Shown here: piece after piece, positions 44,446-53,507 of the stretch
Layout: each line of letters starts with the position of its first letter
Position numbering within the stretch: position 1 is the stretch's first letter
Assembly (NCBI RefSeq): GCF_900105215.1
Contig: NZ_FOIP01000001.1
Span: 2,916,501-2,980,500, forward strand
Direction: 5' to 3'
DNA length: 64,000 nt
DNA from: Lacrimispora sphenoides
GTDB taxonomy: Bacteria > Bacillota > Clostridia > Lachnospirales > Lachnospiraceae
The notes under the pieces: model-generated
The model's database searches: none
The model's input: the letters and a program-made list of their open reading frames with translations, nothing else
What the model was told of the DNA's origin: nothing
Program-made: the position numbers and the translations under genes

Positions 44446-45609
44446 GTGGAGGAAAGTCTCATAAGAGAATTATATTCAGCCGGCATAAATGCAGAGTATG
44501 ATGAACATGCGAAAAAACTATTGGCTCAGAAGATTATACTGGCTCACATTCTTGTAAGCACGGTTTCTGAATTTGCAGAAATGGAGCCTGAACATGTGGT
44601 TCCTCTTATTGAAGGGGTACCGGAAGTATCAATGGTTCCCGTAAATCCAGGAGAAACAAACTCTCTGAAAGAAAACTTGAGCAATGGAGAAAAGGGAGTT
44701 ATGCCTGCTATCTCCGGGATTAACACAGAGAGCCAGATTCCTTATGAAGGCAGGGTTAATTATGATGTTCATTTCTTTGTCTGGGCCCCGGGAAAAAGGG
44801 GAAAGATGAAGATGATACTGGATGTTGAGGCTCAGAAAAATTTTTATCCAGGTTACCCAATTGTCACTAGAGGAGTTTTCTATACGTCCCGTATGATTTC
44901 TGCTCAGCTGGATACAGAATTTAAAATTCCTAATTATGATGATATTAAAAAGGTGTACTCCATTTGGATTTGCATGAACTCGTCAGAAAGAGTCGGCAAC
45001 ACCATTACGGAGTTTGGAATGAATAAGAGAGAGATTGTAGGAAAGTCTGGTGATATGGGAAGGTATGATCTGCTCGGCGTTATAATCGTGGGTCTGCCGA
45101 AGGAACTTGCAGGGGAAAACGACGGATCAAAGCTGCATAGACTCTTAGGAACTTTATTTTCCTCCCGTTTATCAGCAAAAGAAAAAGGGAAGATTTTATC
45201 AGAAGAATTTAATATACCAATGGAATCTGATTTAGAAAGGAGGATCAATATTATGTGTAATTTAAGCGAAGCGATTGTGGATGAAGCGATTGAAAGGGGC
45301 TGGAAAGAAGGGCTGGAAAAGGGGATTGAGCAAGGAATAGAGCAAGGAATAGAGCAAGGAATAGAGCAAGGAATAGAGCAAGGAATAGAGCAAGGAATAG
45401 AGCAAGGAATAGAGCAAGGAATAGAGCAAGGAATAGAGCAAGGAATAGAAAAGGGACTTGAAAAAGGACTAGAACAGGGAATGGAGCAATTAATTGCCAA
45501 CTTTCTACATAATGACAATCATATAAACCTGGCAGTTAAAATGTTGGGAGTGCCGGAAAAAATGGTACTCTCGGTTGCTCTAAGAGAAGGGATTAAGGTT
45601 GTGAGCTAA
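44446..45609 (+). CDS. Rpn-family PD-(D/E)XK nuclease with EQGI repeats
   Basis: A 387-residue recombination-promoting-nuclease/putative-transposase family protein. The N-terminal part holds the PD-(D/E)XK-type core (NYDVHFFVWAP, then MILDVEAQK with the D-x-E-x-Q arrangement). The C-terminal part begins at MCNLSEAIVDEAIERG and carries ten EQGI repeats plus degenerate units. The GTG start follows AGAGGAGGTTTTACAA. Published work on E. coli Rpn proteins shows they are anti-phage toxins (RpnL) controlled by an antitoxin (RpnS) translated from an internal start and bearing four-residue repeats. This gene has both features. Confidence 0.85.
   Translation: MEESLIRELYSAGINAEYDEHAKKLLAQKIILAHILVSTVSEFAEMEPEHVVPLIEGVPEVSMVPVNPGETNSLKENLSNGEKGVMPAISGINTESQIPYEGRVNYDVHFFVWAPGKRGKMKMILDVEAQKNFYPGYPIVTRGVFYTSRMISAQLDTEFKIPNYDDIKKVYSIWICMNSSERVGNTITEFGMNKREIVGKSGDMGRYDLLGVIIVGLPKELAGENDGSKLHRLLGTLFSSRLSAKEKGKILSEEFNIPMESDLERRINIMCNLSEAIVDEAIERGWKEGLEKGIEQGIEQGIEQGIEQGIEQGIEQGIEQGIEQGIEQGIEQGIEKGLEKGLEQGMEQLIANFLHNDNHINLAVKMLGVPEKMVLSVALREGIKVVS
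45253..45609 (+). CDS. Possible internal RpnS-like product (gene within gene)
   Basis: An in-frame ATG at 45253, codon 270 of the Rpn gene, is preceded by AAAGGAGG at the usual distance (9 bp), a better ribosome-binding site than most genes here. Translation would give a 118-residue protein MCNLSEAIVDEAIERG..., consisting of the helical repeat domain without the nuclease. By analogy with E. coli RpnS it would dimerise with and block the full-length toxin. Expression is not shown by sequence alone; the purine-rich site also encodes Glu-Arg-Arg and could be incidental. Confidence 0.5.
   Translation: MCNLSEAIVDEAIERGWKEGLEKGIEQGIEQGIEQGIEQGIEQGIEQGIEQGIEQGIEQGIEQGIEKGLEKGLEQGMEQLIANFLHNDNHINLAVKMLGVPEKMVLSVALREGIKVVS
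45328..45447 (+). repeat. Ten perfect tandem 12-bp repeats (GAGCAAGGAATA)
   Basis: Ten identical in-frame units encode EQGI repeated ten times, flanked by degenerate units on both sides. Identity at synonymous positions indicates recent slippage or unequal exchange; any change in copy number keeps the frame. Confidence 0.97.
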
Positions 45610-45654
45610 ATACTTTAAGGAAGATTTATGAAGAGGGTTGATTATACGTAGTAT

Positions 45655-45700
45655 GACAGTAGGAAAATCATTGAATGATTTTCCTACTGTCTGTTTGTTC
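45655..45700 (+). terminator. Terminator after the Rpn gene
   Basis: A perfect 16-bp stem GACAGTAGGAAAATCA/TGATTTTCCTACTGTC with a 5-nt loop, followed by a TGTTTGTT tract. Confidence 0.85.
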
Positions 45701-45723
45701 CTGCAGTGCAGCATCTTCAGCTG

Positions 45724-48700
45724 TTACTTATCAAAATGCTTTCTCCACAATATGCCCGAAGATGTCAGGCCTAGAAGTGCCGAGATGATAAGAAATCCGT
45801 AAATTATGATATCATCGGACATGTCATCACCGGTTTTTGGAAGGCCAATCGGATGGAGCTTTCCATTTGAACCTACGATATAGCCAAGAGGTACTTCACC
45901 ATAAACATCATATAGCTCTTGGGGGGTCATCTCTTCCCTGGGTTTTACTTCGGTCGTTGGTGTACCTGGCTCGGTAGGCTCGGTTGGATCTGGCTTTGTC
46001 GGATCCGGCTGTTTGGGCTTTACGGAAGGTGTCTTTCCGCCACCGCCACCGCCTGAGCTAGTGGGTTTGCGGTATGTGTTGGTAAATGCAGCAATTGATG
46101 TTTCAAGTGTACGGATAATGCCTGAGTCTCCTGTTTGTGCGGCAGTGTATCTTTCAGAGGTATAGTTGGCTTCTGTCACCTGATATTTGGTTCCGTCGGG
46201 TAATCCGGTGATGGTGATGCTTTCCCCGTCGGCAAGTGAGATCTTATCACCGCTTTTGATGGTTCCGTCAGAAACTCCCTTTCCCATATAGGAATAGGTA
46301 CCACTTGCGTTAAAGGTTACAGTGAAATCAAACTTCTTTTTGGTATCAGCGCCGCTTCCTGCAACTGTCTTGCTGATGGTCAGGCTACCGGGCAAAATCT
46401 TCGTGTTGATGAAGGCAGCTACATGTTCCTCATCTGTCCTGATGGTACCGGTTGAGCCTATAGATGCGGTAGAATATCCGTTTGTAGAATAATCTTTTTC
46501 GATTACCGTATAGTCCGTGTCTTTTGGAAGTCCGGTTATGGTGGCGCTTTGCCCGTCAGCGATAGAAATTGTACCGCCGCTCTTAATGTGTTTCGCCAGA
46601 GAATCTCCTGTAATGGTGTAGCCATAGGAGCTGTCATCTGGTGTACCGTCCGGTTTTGTGAAGGTAACAGTGAACTCAAAAGGACCGGTTTCGTTGCTGT
46701 TTCCGGCAACAGTTTTTTTGATAGTCAGACTACCAGGAAGATATTTTGTGTTTACGAAGGATGCTGTCTGCACTTTGTCGGTTTCAATTTTACCGGACGA
46801 ACCAGTGGAGGCAGAGGAGTATCCGCTTGCGGAATAATCTTTTTCAGTTACCGTATAGATTGTATCCATTGGAAGTCCGGTTATGACGGCGCTTTGCCCG
46901 TCAGAGATAGAAAGTGTACCGCCGTTCTTGATTTGTTTCGTTATAGCATCTCCTGTTATGGTGTAGTCATAGGAGTTGTCGTCAGAGGTACCGTCCGGCA
47001 TTGTGAAGGTAACTGTGAACTCAAATGGACCGGTCTCATTGGTGTTTCCAGCAACCGTTTTGTTGATGACCAGGCTACCGGGCAGATATTTTGTGTTGTT
47101 AAACTCAGCTGTCTGTGTCTTATTAATTTCGATAGTACCATGCTCACCTGAAAAGGTAGTCTGATAACCATCGCCGGTGTAGTCAGATTCAGTTACCAGA
47201 TAGGTGGTATCCTTCGGAAGTCCGGTTATTGTGATACTTTCATTATGCTTAAGCTGAACCGTTCCAAGACCGTTCGTGATAATAAGCTGGCCGTTTTCTT
47301 TATTGCCGGAGCCTATATAGTTGTAAGTGCCGTCTATATTTTGGCCGATAAGCCTAATGGTGAAATTAAAATCTTTGTTGATATCACCTGCATTGCCATC
47401 AACCATTTTGCGTATGGATAGATTGCCAACTGTGTCTGGTTGGTAGTTTATAACTGTTAGAACCTCACCCGCTGTTTTTCCTGCTACCGTAGTAATGGTT
47501 TTATTATTTGAATCCTTTGCAACGGTCACAATATAAATCATATTGTCTGATTCATAGGTGTCAGGAACCGTTGTTTCCTTTAAATAGTAGGTAAACGCAG
47601 GATCGCCAAAAGCTTTTGGCGCAGGAATCGGGTTGATTCTCAATGTACCATCCGGCCGCATGATGCTGGTCAAAACAGGGTTTTGAAGTGTTTTATCTGT
47701 GTATAATGTAAACACAGCGCCGTCAATGATCTGATTCTGAGTATTAACCTTACGGATGTCAATGTAGCCATTGCGCACCAAGGTCGCGCTGGCATGAGAA
47801 CTATCGACTTGATAAGAGGCATTGGTGCCAGTACCATCGATTGAACTGCCAGACACGGAGACCTGATTCTTTAAGCTGGTGCCGACATTACCGGTTACCT
47901 CGGTCGTATAAACGATCAGATATAACTTGCCGTCTGTAGGGGTAAAGGTCAATACGCGCGAATCTTTATCATACGAGATTCTGTCCTGCAGCTGCTCCGT
48001 GGTTAACACATTTCCTCCTGAGGTTGGAAATGCTCCATTTATCATCTGATCATACTCTGTGATATGGAAAGCGGTAAGATTCAGGGAGCCGTTCCGTTCA
48101 AAAGGAAGTTCAAGTCCTACGGGTATTTTATCCGTGATTTTTATATTTTTCAAATCCGGTAAATCATAGGGATTAAATTTAATTGTCCACTCCAGTGGTT
48201 CTTTGCTCGTATTTACATTTTTAATCAGGAATTGAGTTGATACTTGAACCGATGTTGTAGTTTCCGGATTCCATTTATTATCACCTTCTGCAGTCATCTT
48301 GACCGTGTTTGTCGCAGTTTGATATGGATCGGTTCTTCCATTTGTATATGATGCCTCCAGATATTTTAAATACTGGTCGTCAGAGAGCTGTGCCTTTACT
48401 AAAATGTAATAGGCTTTATCCAGTTTTTTGAACACAAATGTTGCATTTTGGCCGGAAATATTAGTGCTTTCAATAATCTCCGAATCATCCGTAACCGGAG
48501 TATCGCTGCTTGTATAAAGCTGATATTTCACATCAGAACCTATGTCAACAAACGACCAGCCAACGGGTAATGTATCTGTCACTGTCACCTTGCCCAGTTT
48601 TCCGTTTTCAATGTCTGCACCAGTCAGGTCAAAGCCATCCTTATTAATGTTTAAGCGGAATACTGCGGTCTTATCCAGTGAGTTAAATCCATTTCCACTA

Positions 48701-50883
48701 TCGCCAACAGTCTTTGTTCCGGCTTTAAGTACCTGCTTGCTTAAAACGCTGCTGTTATAAATGGTTCCGGCATTTCCGTCATCTAAATGTACTGTTCCAT
48801 AATACAGGGAAGCAGTATTGCTGATATCTTTGCCTGTATTTGCGGCAAAGATGTTCGGATCGAGAACCTGTGATTTGAAATTATAAGTGTATGCCTTGTC
48901 AGTATTGAACCCACTGACCACAAGAAGGTCACCTACGCGTGTAGAACTTACCATAACTGGTTGGATGGTAAAATTCAGACCATTCTTAGTCCAGTTTTCA
49001 TTCTCGGTCCCACTTTCATTAACAACTTTCTGACCATACATTGGTGCTATCTTTTTGTATTCTTCGCCAACCAAAGTATTAAGGTTTGTGCTGTCCAGGT
49101 TTACAGAGTTACCGTAAATCAAAAGGTCGTATACTTTAAGGCTTGAAGTGTCATGAAAGCCTGATTGTTTTTTTAAGTCAACGGTTACTTTCCATTCGAT
49201 TTGGCGCAAGGGATAATTCGTTGATACATAACCTTTTGTAAGGCTGTCAAAACCAATGCCTACATCGGCGCTATCCGAAAAGGTTCCATTTGGTTTACCG
49301 GTCCAAGTCAGTGTCGCGGTGTTGTGATAGGTTTTAACTGCCCCTACATATGCATCATTTGCGACATCACATACAATCGTCAGCCGAACTTTCTTGCTGG
49401 TAGTTCCAGTCAGCGTATACTGTCCGCTCCCGGGTTCCGTTGTATAGGTTGGTACATTAGTCAGCCCATCGCCGGCAGTGAGTTCTGCCCATGTATCTGC
49501 CGCTGATTCATATTCCCATTTCGCTGACTTCCAGCTTAATCCTGCAGGGCTGGTGGGAAGATTATCAGTGATGGTCAAGTCCTGTAAGGGTATCTGATCT
49601 TGATTAACGGTGATAGTCCATGTAATCGTGCGGTCATTGGGGTTATATGTACCTTCACTCAGCCCGTCTCCTGGCTTACCCTCTTTTTTTATCAAATTTT
49701 TTCTTTGAATGGTTATTGGAACAGTATTTGTATTAACCAGCGTATCTTTTCCGAACTTTGCGGTATTATTGATTGTACCGCCATTGATCAGCATCTCCGC
49801 AGGAATCATCGTGCGAAAGGTGATGATCTGTTCTCCTTTCACATCTCCAAATTCATAGGATAACAGATTACTGGCATCAGGAATGACCTTAGGACTTGGT
49901 TCACTGCCATTGATCATAAACGAATCTTCCACATACTCACCAACATTCGTCAAATGGTCCTGGAATTTATAGCCAAGTAAAGAAATGTCGCTGCCCTTCT
50001 TTGCGTTTACTTTGACAGTCCATTCAATTTGTGTCTTGTCATCGGAAAGCCGGCCGGTTTTGCTCTGGGTCTGTGTGATTGGAATCTCCGGTGCCTTGAC
50101 AGTAAACTCCTTTCCTAAAATGTAAACATTGTTTTTTGGGTTTTCTTCCGTTACGTCGGAGCCGGTGTATTTCATGGTGGCACCGAATTCACAGTTGACA
50201 TTTGATATGCCCGGATCCTTAAGTACCTCTCCATTAAAGTCGATTCTTACCTGACTATTCTCGAAAGTAAGAGTCCCTACCTTTTCTCCGTTAAACGTTA
50301 AATTAAGTGTTGGGGAACCTACGATTGTTATGTTGTCATCCAGCTTCAGTATTGCAAAGTCTCCATAGCTAACGTACTGGTCTGGATCGCTTATGCCATC
50401 TCCCTCAACCGGTACATCAAAGGAACCTTCTGCTGTAAAATTCTGTCCAGCAATGATTTCTGTGACAGATGAACCATTCTGCTTGATTGATATGGTTAAA
50501 TTACCAAGTAATTCTGTTACATCCTTTGGTACCATATCCATAAATTCCGGCTGAAGACTTACTATGCCGGAAGGCGTGGAAGCGTTGGAATCTGTGGCTG
50601 TGGTTGGTTCATTCACCTGGCCTTCATCCAATTCTTCCGTTTCATCCGGTTCATCCGTGGGATTGGTTTTTTCCTCTTCCCCGGATGAATCCGGCTTATG
50701 CGCCTGACTACCGGTAGCGACGTTGTCATGGTTACTGATCTCAATTACACTGTCAGAACTGTCATTCAATGTATCCAGTCCTCCAGCCCAAACATTGTTG
50801 AGCGGCGAAAACACGTTCAGTACCATCATTAGTACCAACAGCCAGCTTACCAGCCGTCTTTGTTTACTTATTTTCAATCTCAT
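45724..50883 (-). CDS. Giant LPKTG-anchored surface protein with prealbumin-like repeats
   Basis: A 1719-residue cell-wall protein. The signal peptide spans residues 1-33, followed by an acidic Ser/Thr/Glu linker (about 45-110). A long stalk of beta-rich adhesin domains of the DUF11/SDR-like type occupies about 110-1030. A SpaA/Cna-B prealbumin domain lies near 1036-1150 (DIRKVNTQNQIIDGAVFTLY), then four related domains of about 115 residues each. A Gly/Pro-rich spacer leads to the sorting signal LPKTGDD, membrane helix and basic tail. Lys, Asn and Glu positions in such domains usually form internal isopeptide bonds. It should be anchored to peptidoglycan by a class A-type sortase not present in this window. 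The start follows AAAAGGAGGAATG. It is divergent from the gene at 51193. Confidence 0.9.
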   Translation of the reverse strand: MRLKISKQRRLVSWLLVLMMVLNVFSPLNNVWAGGLDTLNDSSDSVIEISNHDNVATGSQAHKPDSSGEEEKTNPTDEPDETEELDEGQVNEPTTATDSNASTPSGIVSLQPEFMDMVPKDVTELLGNLTISIKQNGSSVTEIIAGQNFTAEGSFDVPVEGDGISDPDQYVSYGDFAILKLDDNITIVGSPTLNLTFNGEKVGTLTFENSQVRIDFNGEVLKDPGISNVNCEFGATMKYTGSDVTEENPKNNVYILGKEFTVKAPEIPITQTQSKTGRLSDDKTQIEWTVKVNAKKGSDISLLGYKFQDHLTNVGEYVEDSFMINGSEPSPKVIPDASNLLSYEFGDVKGEQIITFRTMIPAEMLINGGTINNTAKFGKDTLVNTNTVPITIQRKNLIKKEGKPGDGLSEGTYNPNDRTITWTITVNQDQIPLQDLTITDNLPTSPAGLSWKSAKWEYESAADTWAELTAGDGLTNVPTYTTEPGSGQYTLTGTTSKKVRLTIVCDVANDAYVGAVKTYHNTATLTWTGKPNGTFSDSADVGIGFDSLTKGYVSTNYPLRQIEWKVTVDLKKQSGFHDTSSLKVYDLLIYGNSVNLDSTNLNTLVGEEYKKIAPMYGQKVVNESGTENENWTKNGLNFTIQPVMVSSTRVGDLLVVSGFNTDKAYTYNFKSQVLDPNIFAANTGKDISNTASLYYGTVHLDDGNAGTIYNSSVLSKQVLKAGTKTVGDSGNGFNSLDKTAVFRLNINKDGFDLTGADIENGKLGKVTVTDTLPVGWSFVDIGSDVKYQLYTSSDTPVTDDSEIIESTNISGQNATFVFKKLDKAYYILVKAQLSDDQYLKYLEASYTNGRTDPYQTATNTVKMTAEGDNKWNPETTTSVQVSTQFLIKNVNTSKEPLEWTIKFNPYDLPDLKNIKITDKIPVGLELPFERNGSLNLTAFHITEYDQMINGAFPTSGGNVLTTEQLQDRISYDKDSRVLTFTPTDGKLYLIVYTTEVTGNVGTSLKNQVSVSGSSIDGTGTNASYQVDSSHASATLVRNGYIDIRKVNTQNQIIDGAVFTLYTDKTLQNPVLTSIMRPDGTLRINPIPAPKAFGDPAFTYYLKETTVPDTYESDNMIYIVTVAKDSNNKTITTVAGKTAGEVLTVINYQPDTVGNLSIRKMVDGNAGDINKDFNFTIRLIGQNIDGTYNYIGSGNKENGQLIITNGLGTVQLKHNESITITGLPKDTTYLVTESDYTGDGYQTTFSGEHGTIEINKTQTAEFNNTKYLPGSLVINKTVAGNTNETGPFEFTVTFTMPDGTSDDNSYDYTITGDAITKQIKNGGTLSISDGQSAVITGLPMDTIYTVTEKDYSASGYSSASTGSSGKIETDKVQTASFVNTKYLPGSLTIKKTVAGNSNETGPFEFTVTFTKPDGTPDDSSYGYTITGDSLAKHIKSGGTISIADGQSATITGLPKDTDYTVIEKDYSTNGYSTASIGSTGTIRTDEEHVAAFINTKILPGSLTISKTVAGSGADTKKKFDFTVTFNASGTYSYMGKGVSDGTIKSGDKISLADGESITITGLPDGTKYQVTEANYTSERYTAAQTGDSGIIRTLETSIAAFTNTYRKPTSSGGGGGGKTPSVKPKQPDPTKPDPTEPTEPGTPTTEVKPREEMTPQELYDVYGEVPLGYIVGSNGKLHPIGLPKTGDDMSDDIIIYGFLIISALLGLTSSGILWRKHFDK
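46050..47440 (-). repeat. Four tandem prealbumin-like domain repeats
   Basis: Units of about 345 bp encode domains opening with G-(S/N)-L-(V/T/S)-I-x-K-x-V-x-G-N and closing with F-x-N-T. The middle two (near 46730 and 47080) share KTVAGN, ETGPFEFTVTFT and ITGLP blocks at the DNA level. The outer two are more diverged, which points to recent duplication in the middle. Confidence 0.85.
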
Positions 50884-51040
50884 TCCTCCTTTTAGTACTG
50901 CCTTTCATTGAATTTCAGGCATATGCCTGAGAATTGCGGCTTTGTATTTATAGTAATTCTTCCGCTGATTCGAATTTAGCGCAAAGAATCCTACGAAGAT
51001 TATATAAAGCTGCCTTACTTGACGCTTGAAAGTTTTTAAA

Positions 51041-51172
51041 AAAAGTTACGGGAAAATAGACAAGAATGAAAAAATAAGTAACATTATTTTCCAAAATAGG
51101 AAAAGCAGGGTAAAAGGTTACACTGAAATAGACAAAAGAGAAAAATCATGTTACAATATTTTCCAGAATATG
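51041..51172. repeat. 72-bp-period imperfect direct repeat in the divergent control region
   Basis: Two copies (51041-51100 and 51113-51172) share GTTAC (51045, 51117), AAATAGACAA (51054, 51126) and TTTTCCA (51087, 51159), all exactly 72 bp apart. They lie between the LPKTG gene and the regulator at 51193 and are probably binding sites for that regulator or the remains of a promoter duplication. Confidence 0.7.
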
Positions 51173-51192
51173 GAATAGTGGGGGAGCAAGTG

Positions 51193-52608
51193 ATGAAAAC
51201 CGGTAAATTGCTGGAAGAGCTGATCGATATTGCAAAGACGCCGAAAACAGACTTTGCAATCAGCATGAATATGACTCCTAGTGGATTAAGTAAGATCTTA
51301 AAAGGAGGACGGCTGCCTTTTTTAAAGGAGAAGAGAGCATTCAGCAGACAGGCTGCTGCCTATTTTGCCGAGATTCTGTATGGCCATGGCTGTTATTTGA
51401 AATTTATTCATATCTTTCCGGTCATATATAATTTCAGTTCCAGGTATGAACTGGAAATATTTCTGGCCTATGCCATAGAATATGCTTTTGATAAAGATTT
51501 TGACGAGGAGAACAATGGGAATCTGGGTTATCCGGACAGGGAAGCCAGCTTTCTGGGGAAAAAGACCATTCTGAACATGTTTTGTGTGCTTGTTTCCGAT
51601 CATATCATGGTTAATCATGATATTCCCCTTGAGTTTTACAGTACCCTTTCTTTTTTTGACCAGTCATATTCCGATATTTTCCAAAGAATAAAAATATCAG
51701 GCTCCCGGAAGCGGGAAAGAGCTGTCTTTAACCACTATTTTGATATGTCCGTGATTGAGGCGTCAGCCCTCAATAATAATACTGATATACTTTCCTCCAT
51801 AGTCGGAGCACAGGAGTATGTAGACTTAAATTTATGGAAAATCACAAAAGAAATGAATTGCACCTTTTTACTTTTAAAGGGGCAATTTCTTCTGATCTTC
51901 AGTTTACAGCTGGATGGGATGCCCCTTATGACCTTTGTCAGCCATAAAGGCTATTTAAACGTCTTCTATAATTCACTGGTAAAGAAGGATGCTAAGAAAA
52001 TAAGCTATAGCGGAAGAGAAGCAGTTACTGTTCTGGAAGCAGATTCTTCTATTCTAACCAGGCTTATGGATATGCATGTGGAAGCTGTATATAATTTTAT
52101 ATCCATTGGTTATTTGATCGGAGAAAAGGATTTGGAATCTGTGAACGGGAGGGCAGTCTCAAAAAGAGCCATTCTGGAACTTTTTCGTAGAATACTGGAT
52201 AAGGAAACTGCTTTTTTCGTGACTGTGGATGCGATGATTGGTTTTTGCTCTACGGGAAAAGCGATTGTACCTCTTTTTGGCGTCGTGGACTTTCCGCCCG
52301 AGGAGCGTATCCCATACCTACAAAGGTTTAATACTTTTATTAATGATAAAAGTTCTGATAAAGTCAGGATCGTGAACAGTGAACAGCCGAAAGCGGCAGT
52401 ATTCTGTTTACAGGGGTTAAATCTGATTTATACGATTGACCATGATTATAAAAATGAAAAAATCCATTGCTTTGAAACGGATCTTTTTCAGTTGATTTTA
52501 AGCAGGGAAACATCAGAAAGTACGATGAAATTACTGGATTTCAGCCCTGACTTATGGCTGGCGTATCTCGATGAGATGTCCAGGAACCTTGGCAGATCCG
52601 CTTTATAA
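51193..52608 (+). CDS. Putative helix-turn-helix regulator, divergent from the surface protein
   Basis: A 471-residue soluble protein. The N-terminus (MKTGKLLEELIDIAKTPKTD, then FAISMNMTPSGLSKILKGGR) reads like an XRE-type helix-turn-helix. The remaining 400 residues are mixed helical and strand with no motif I recognise. The ATG at 51193 follows GGGGGAGCAAGTG; the frame from 51148 crosses the repeat region and is rejected. Location and the repeats upstream suggest control of the giant LPKTG gene, perhaps also of the pilus operon downstream. The large C-terminal part may sense a signal, but its family is unknown to me. Confidence 0.65.
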   Translation: MKTGKLLEELIDIAKTPKTDFAISMNMTPSGLSKILKGGRLPFLKEKRAFSRQAAAYFAEILYGHGCYLKFIHIFPVIYNFSSRYELEIFLAYAIEYAFDKDFDEENNGNLGYPDREASFLGKKTILNMFCVLVSDHIMVNHDIPLEFYSTLSFFDQSYSDIFQRIKISGSRKRERAVFNHYFDMSVIEASALNNNTDILSSIVGAQEYVDLNLWKITKEMNCTFLLLKGQFLLIFSLQLDGMPLMTFVSHKGYLNVFYNSLVKKDAKKISYSGREAVTVLEADSSILTRLMDMHVEAVYNFISIGYLIGEKDLESVNGRAVSKRAILELFRRILDKETAFFVTVDAMIGFCSTGKAIVPLFGVVDFPPEERIPYLQRFNTFINDKSSDKVRIVNSEQPKAAVFCLQGLNLIYTIDHDYKNEKIHCFETDLFQLILSRETSESTMKLLDFSPDLWLAYLDEMSRNLGRSAL

Positions 52609-52710
52609 AAATGTATAGGAGGTTCCCAAGGCTAAGGTATACGCCTGAAACTGCATTTTAGAGACTGCTGAAAATATTATAAAACGGAATAAGATTATAA
52701 CATTCAAAGA

Positions 52711-52750
52711 AAACCGGTGCCAGGATTTGAGTCCTGACACCGGTTTATTT
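52711..52750 (+). terminator. Terminator after the 51193 regulator
   Basis: A 15-bp stem AAACCGGTGCCAGGA/TCCTGACACCGGTTT with a single mismatch and a 6-nt loop, followed by TTTATTT. The rest of the gap up to 53028 shows no gene. Confidence 0.8.
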
Positions 52751-53028
52751 AATTAAGAAATTATTATTCTGGCTTATCCTTGGTATTCTGACATTTTTAC
52801 CTGAAGTACGTGAACCCGAACTTTGATGAAGGATCTGATGAATATGAAATTCAGTTCTGTTTTCTTTAACGTTTTTGCAAGAATAAGATAAGAATTTTAT
52901 AGCAGAAAGGGTCAGAGTATGGTAAGGAAATGTATATGATGACAACTGGTGCCAGATATGGAAAAGTACTGACTTTCTTATTTTATACTTGTAAAGTACA
53001 CAGTTTCTCAATATGTGGATCAACATTG

Positions 53029-53379
53029 CTATTTGCTTTCCCCACCAAGGCGTGTTTTCAAGGCTTTGATGGTGTCAAGCAAATATAGCTGTTCGTCTTC
53101 TGATAATCCCTTAATTACTTCATATAATTCAGTTAATATCTTTGCCCTCTGATTTATTCTTGCAGTGTTCTCCATCTCCCCCGAGCCATTCATTAGCCAG
53201 TCTTTGTTTATATTAAGGGTCTGGCAGATGGCATTTATGACTATAGTTTGTGGCTCTGTTTTATTTTTTTCTAAATTGAATATAACACCACGCGATACTC
53301 CAATAGTTTCAGCTAAGGAATCTTGGGTAAACCCTTTATTTTTGCGGGCATGTTTTAGGCGTCCGCCTAATGTATCCAT
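53029..53379 (-). CDS. XRE-family transcriptional regulator
   Basis: A 116-residue protein. The N-terminal helix-turn-helix reads LKHARKNKGFTQDSLAETIG with VSRGVIFNLEKNKTEP (about residues 7-60), followed by a helical tail. This is the layout of phage- and element-type repressors. The start at 53379 (MDTLGGRLKH) follows GAGGTGATTTCA; the frame from 53406 has no site. It is divergent from a 57-residue gene, sharing an inverted-repeat control region, and most likely represses both. Confidence 0.88.
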   Translation of the reverse strand: MDTLGGRLKHARKNKGFTQDSLAETIGVSRGVIFNLEKNKTEPQTIVINAICQTLNINKDWLMNGSGEMENTARINQRAKILTELYEVIKGLSEDEQLYLLDTIKALKTRLGGESK

Positions 53380-53397
53380 TGAAATCACCTCAAGGGA

Positions 53398-53472
53398 ATT
53401 ATACACCGCAAATAATTCATTGTCAATGCGGCTTAAAAAGCGTTGACAGTGAAAAAAATCCTATGCTATAAT
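53398..53472. promoter_or_regulatory. Divergent promoters with inverted repeat at both -35 boxes
   Basis: Minus strand: TTGACA (53426-53421), 17 bp, TATAAT (53403-53398) for the XRE gene. Plus strand: TTGACA (53443-53448), 18 bp, TATAAT (53467-53472) for the small gene. The -35 boxes form the arms of a dyad TGTCAATGC-N10-GCGTTGACA (53421-53448), a natural XRE operator that would block both promoters. Confidence 0.75.
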
Positions 53473-53507
53473 TCATTCATAAGGCAAAAATGAGAGGGGG
53501 TTATGCC

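Noticed and set aside
45328..45447. Tandem repeats considered as a CRISPR array
   Set aside because: Units are contiguous 12-mers with no spacers and lie inside a coding frame.
44934..45518. Minus-strand frame with IPCS repeats opposite the Rpn gene
   Set aside because: It is the antisense reading of the 12-bp repeats, without a ribosome-binding site; the plus-strand gene explains the pattern.
44446..45609. Possible transposon because Rpn proteins are often annotated as transposases
   Set aside because: No terminal inverted repeats or target duplications were seen around it; Rpn proteins are nucleases rather than proven transposases.
46549..47151. 200-codon plus-strand frame opposite the surface-protein repeats
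   Set aside because: It mirrors the repeated domains in another frame and has no start signal; it is a shadow of the minus-strand gene.
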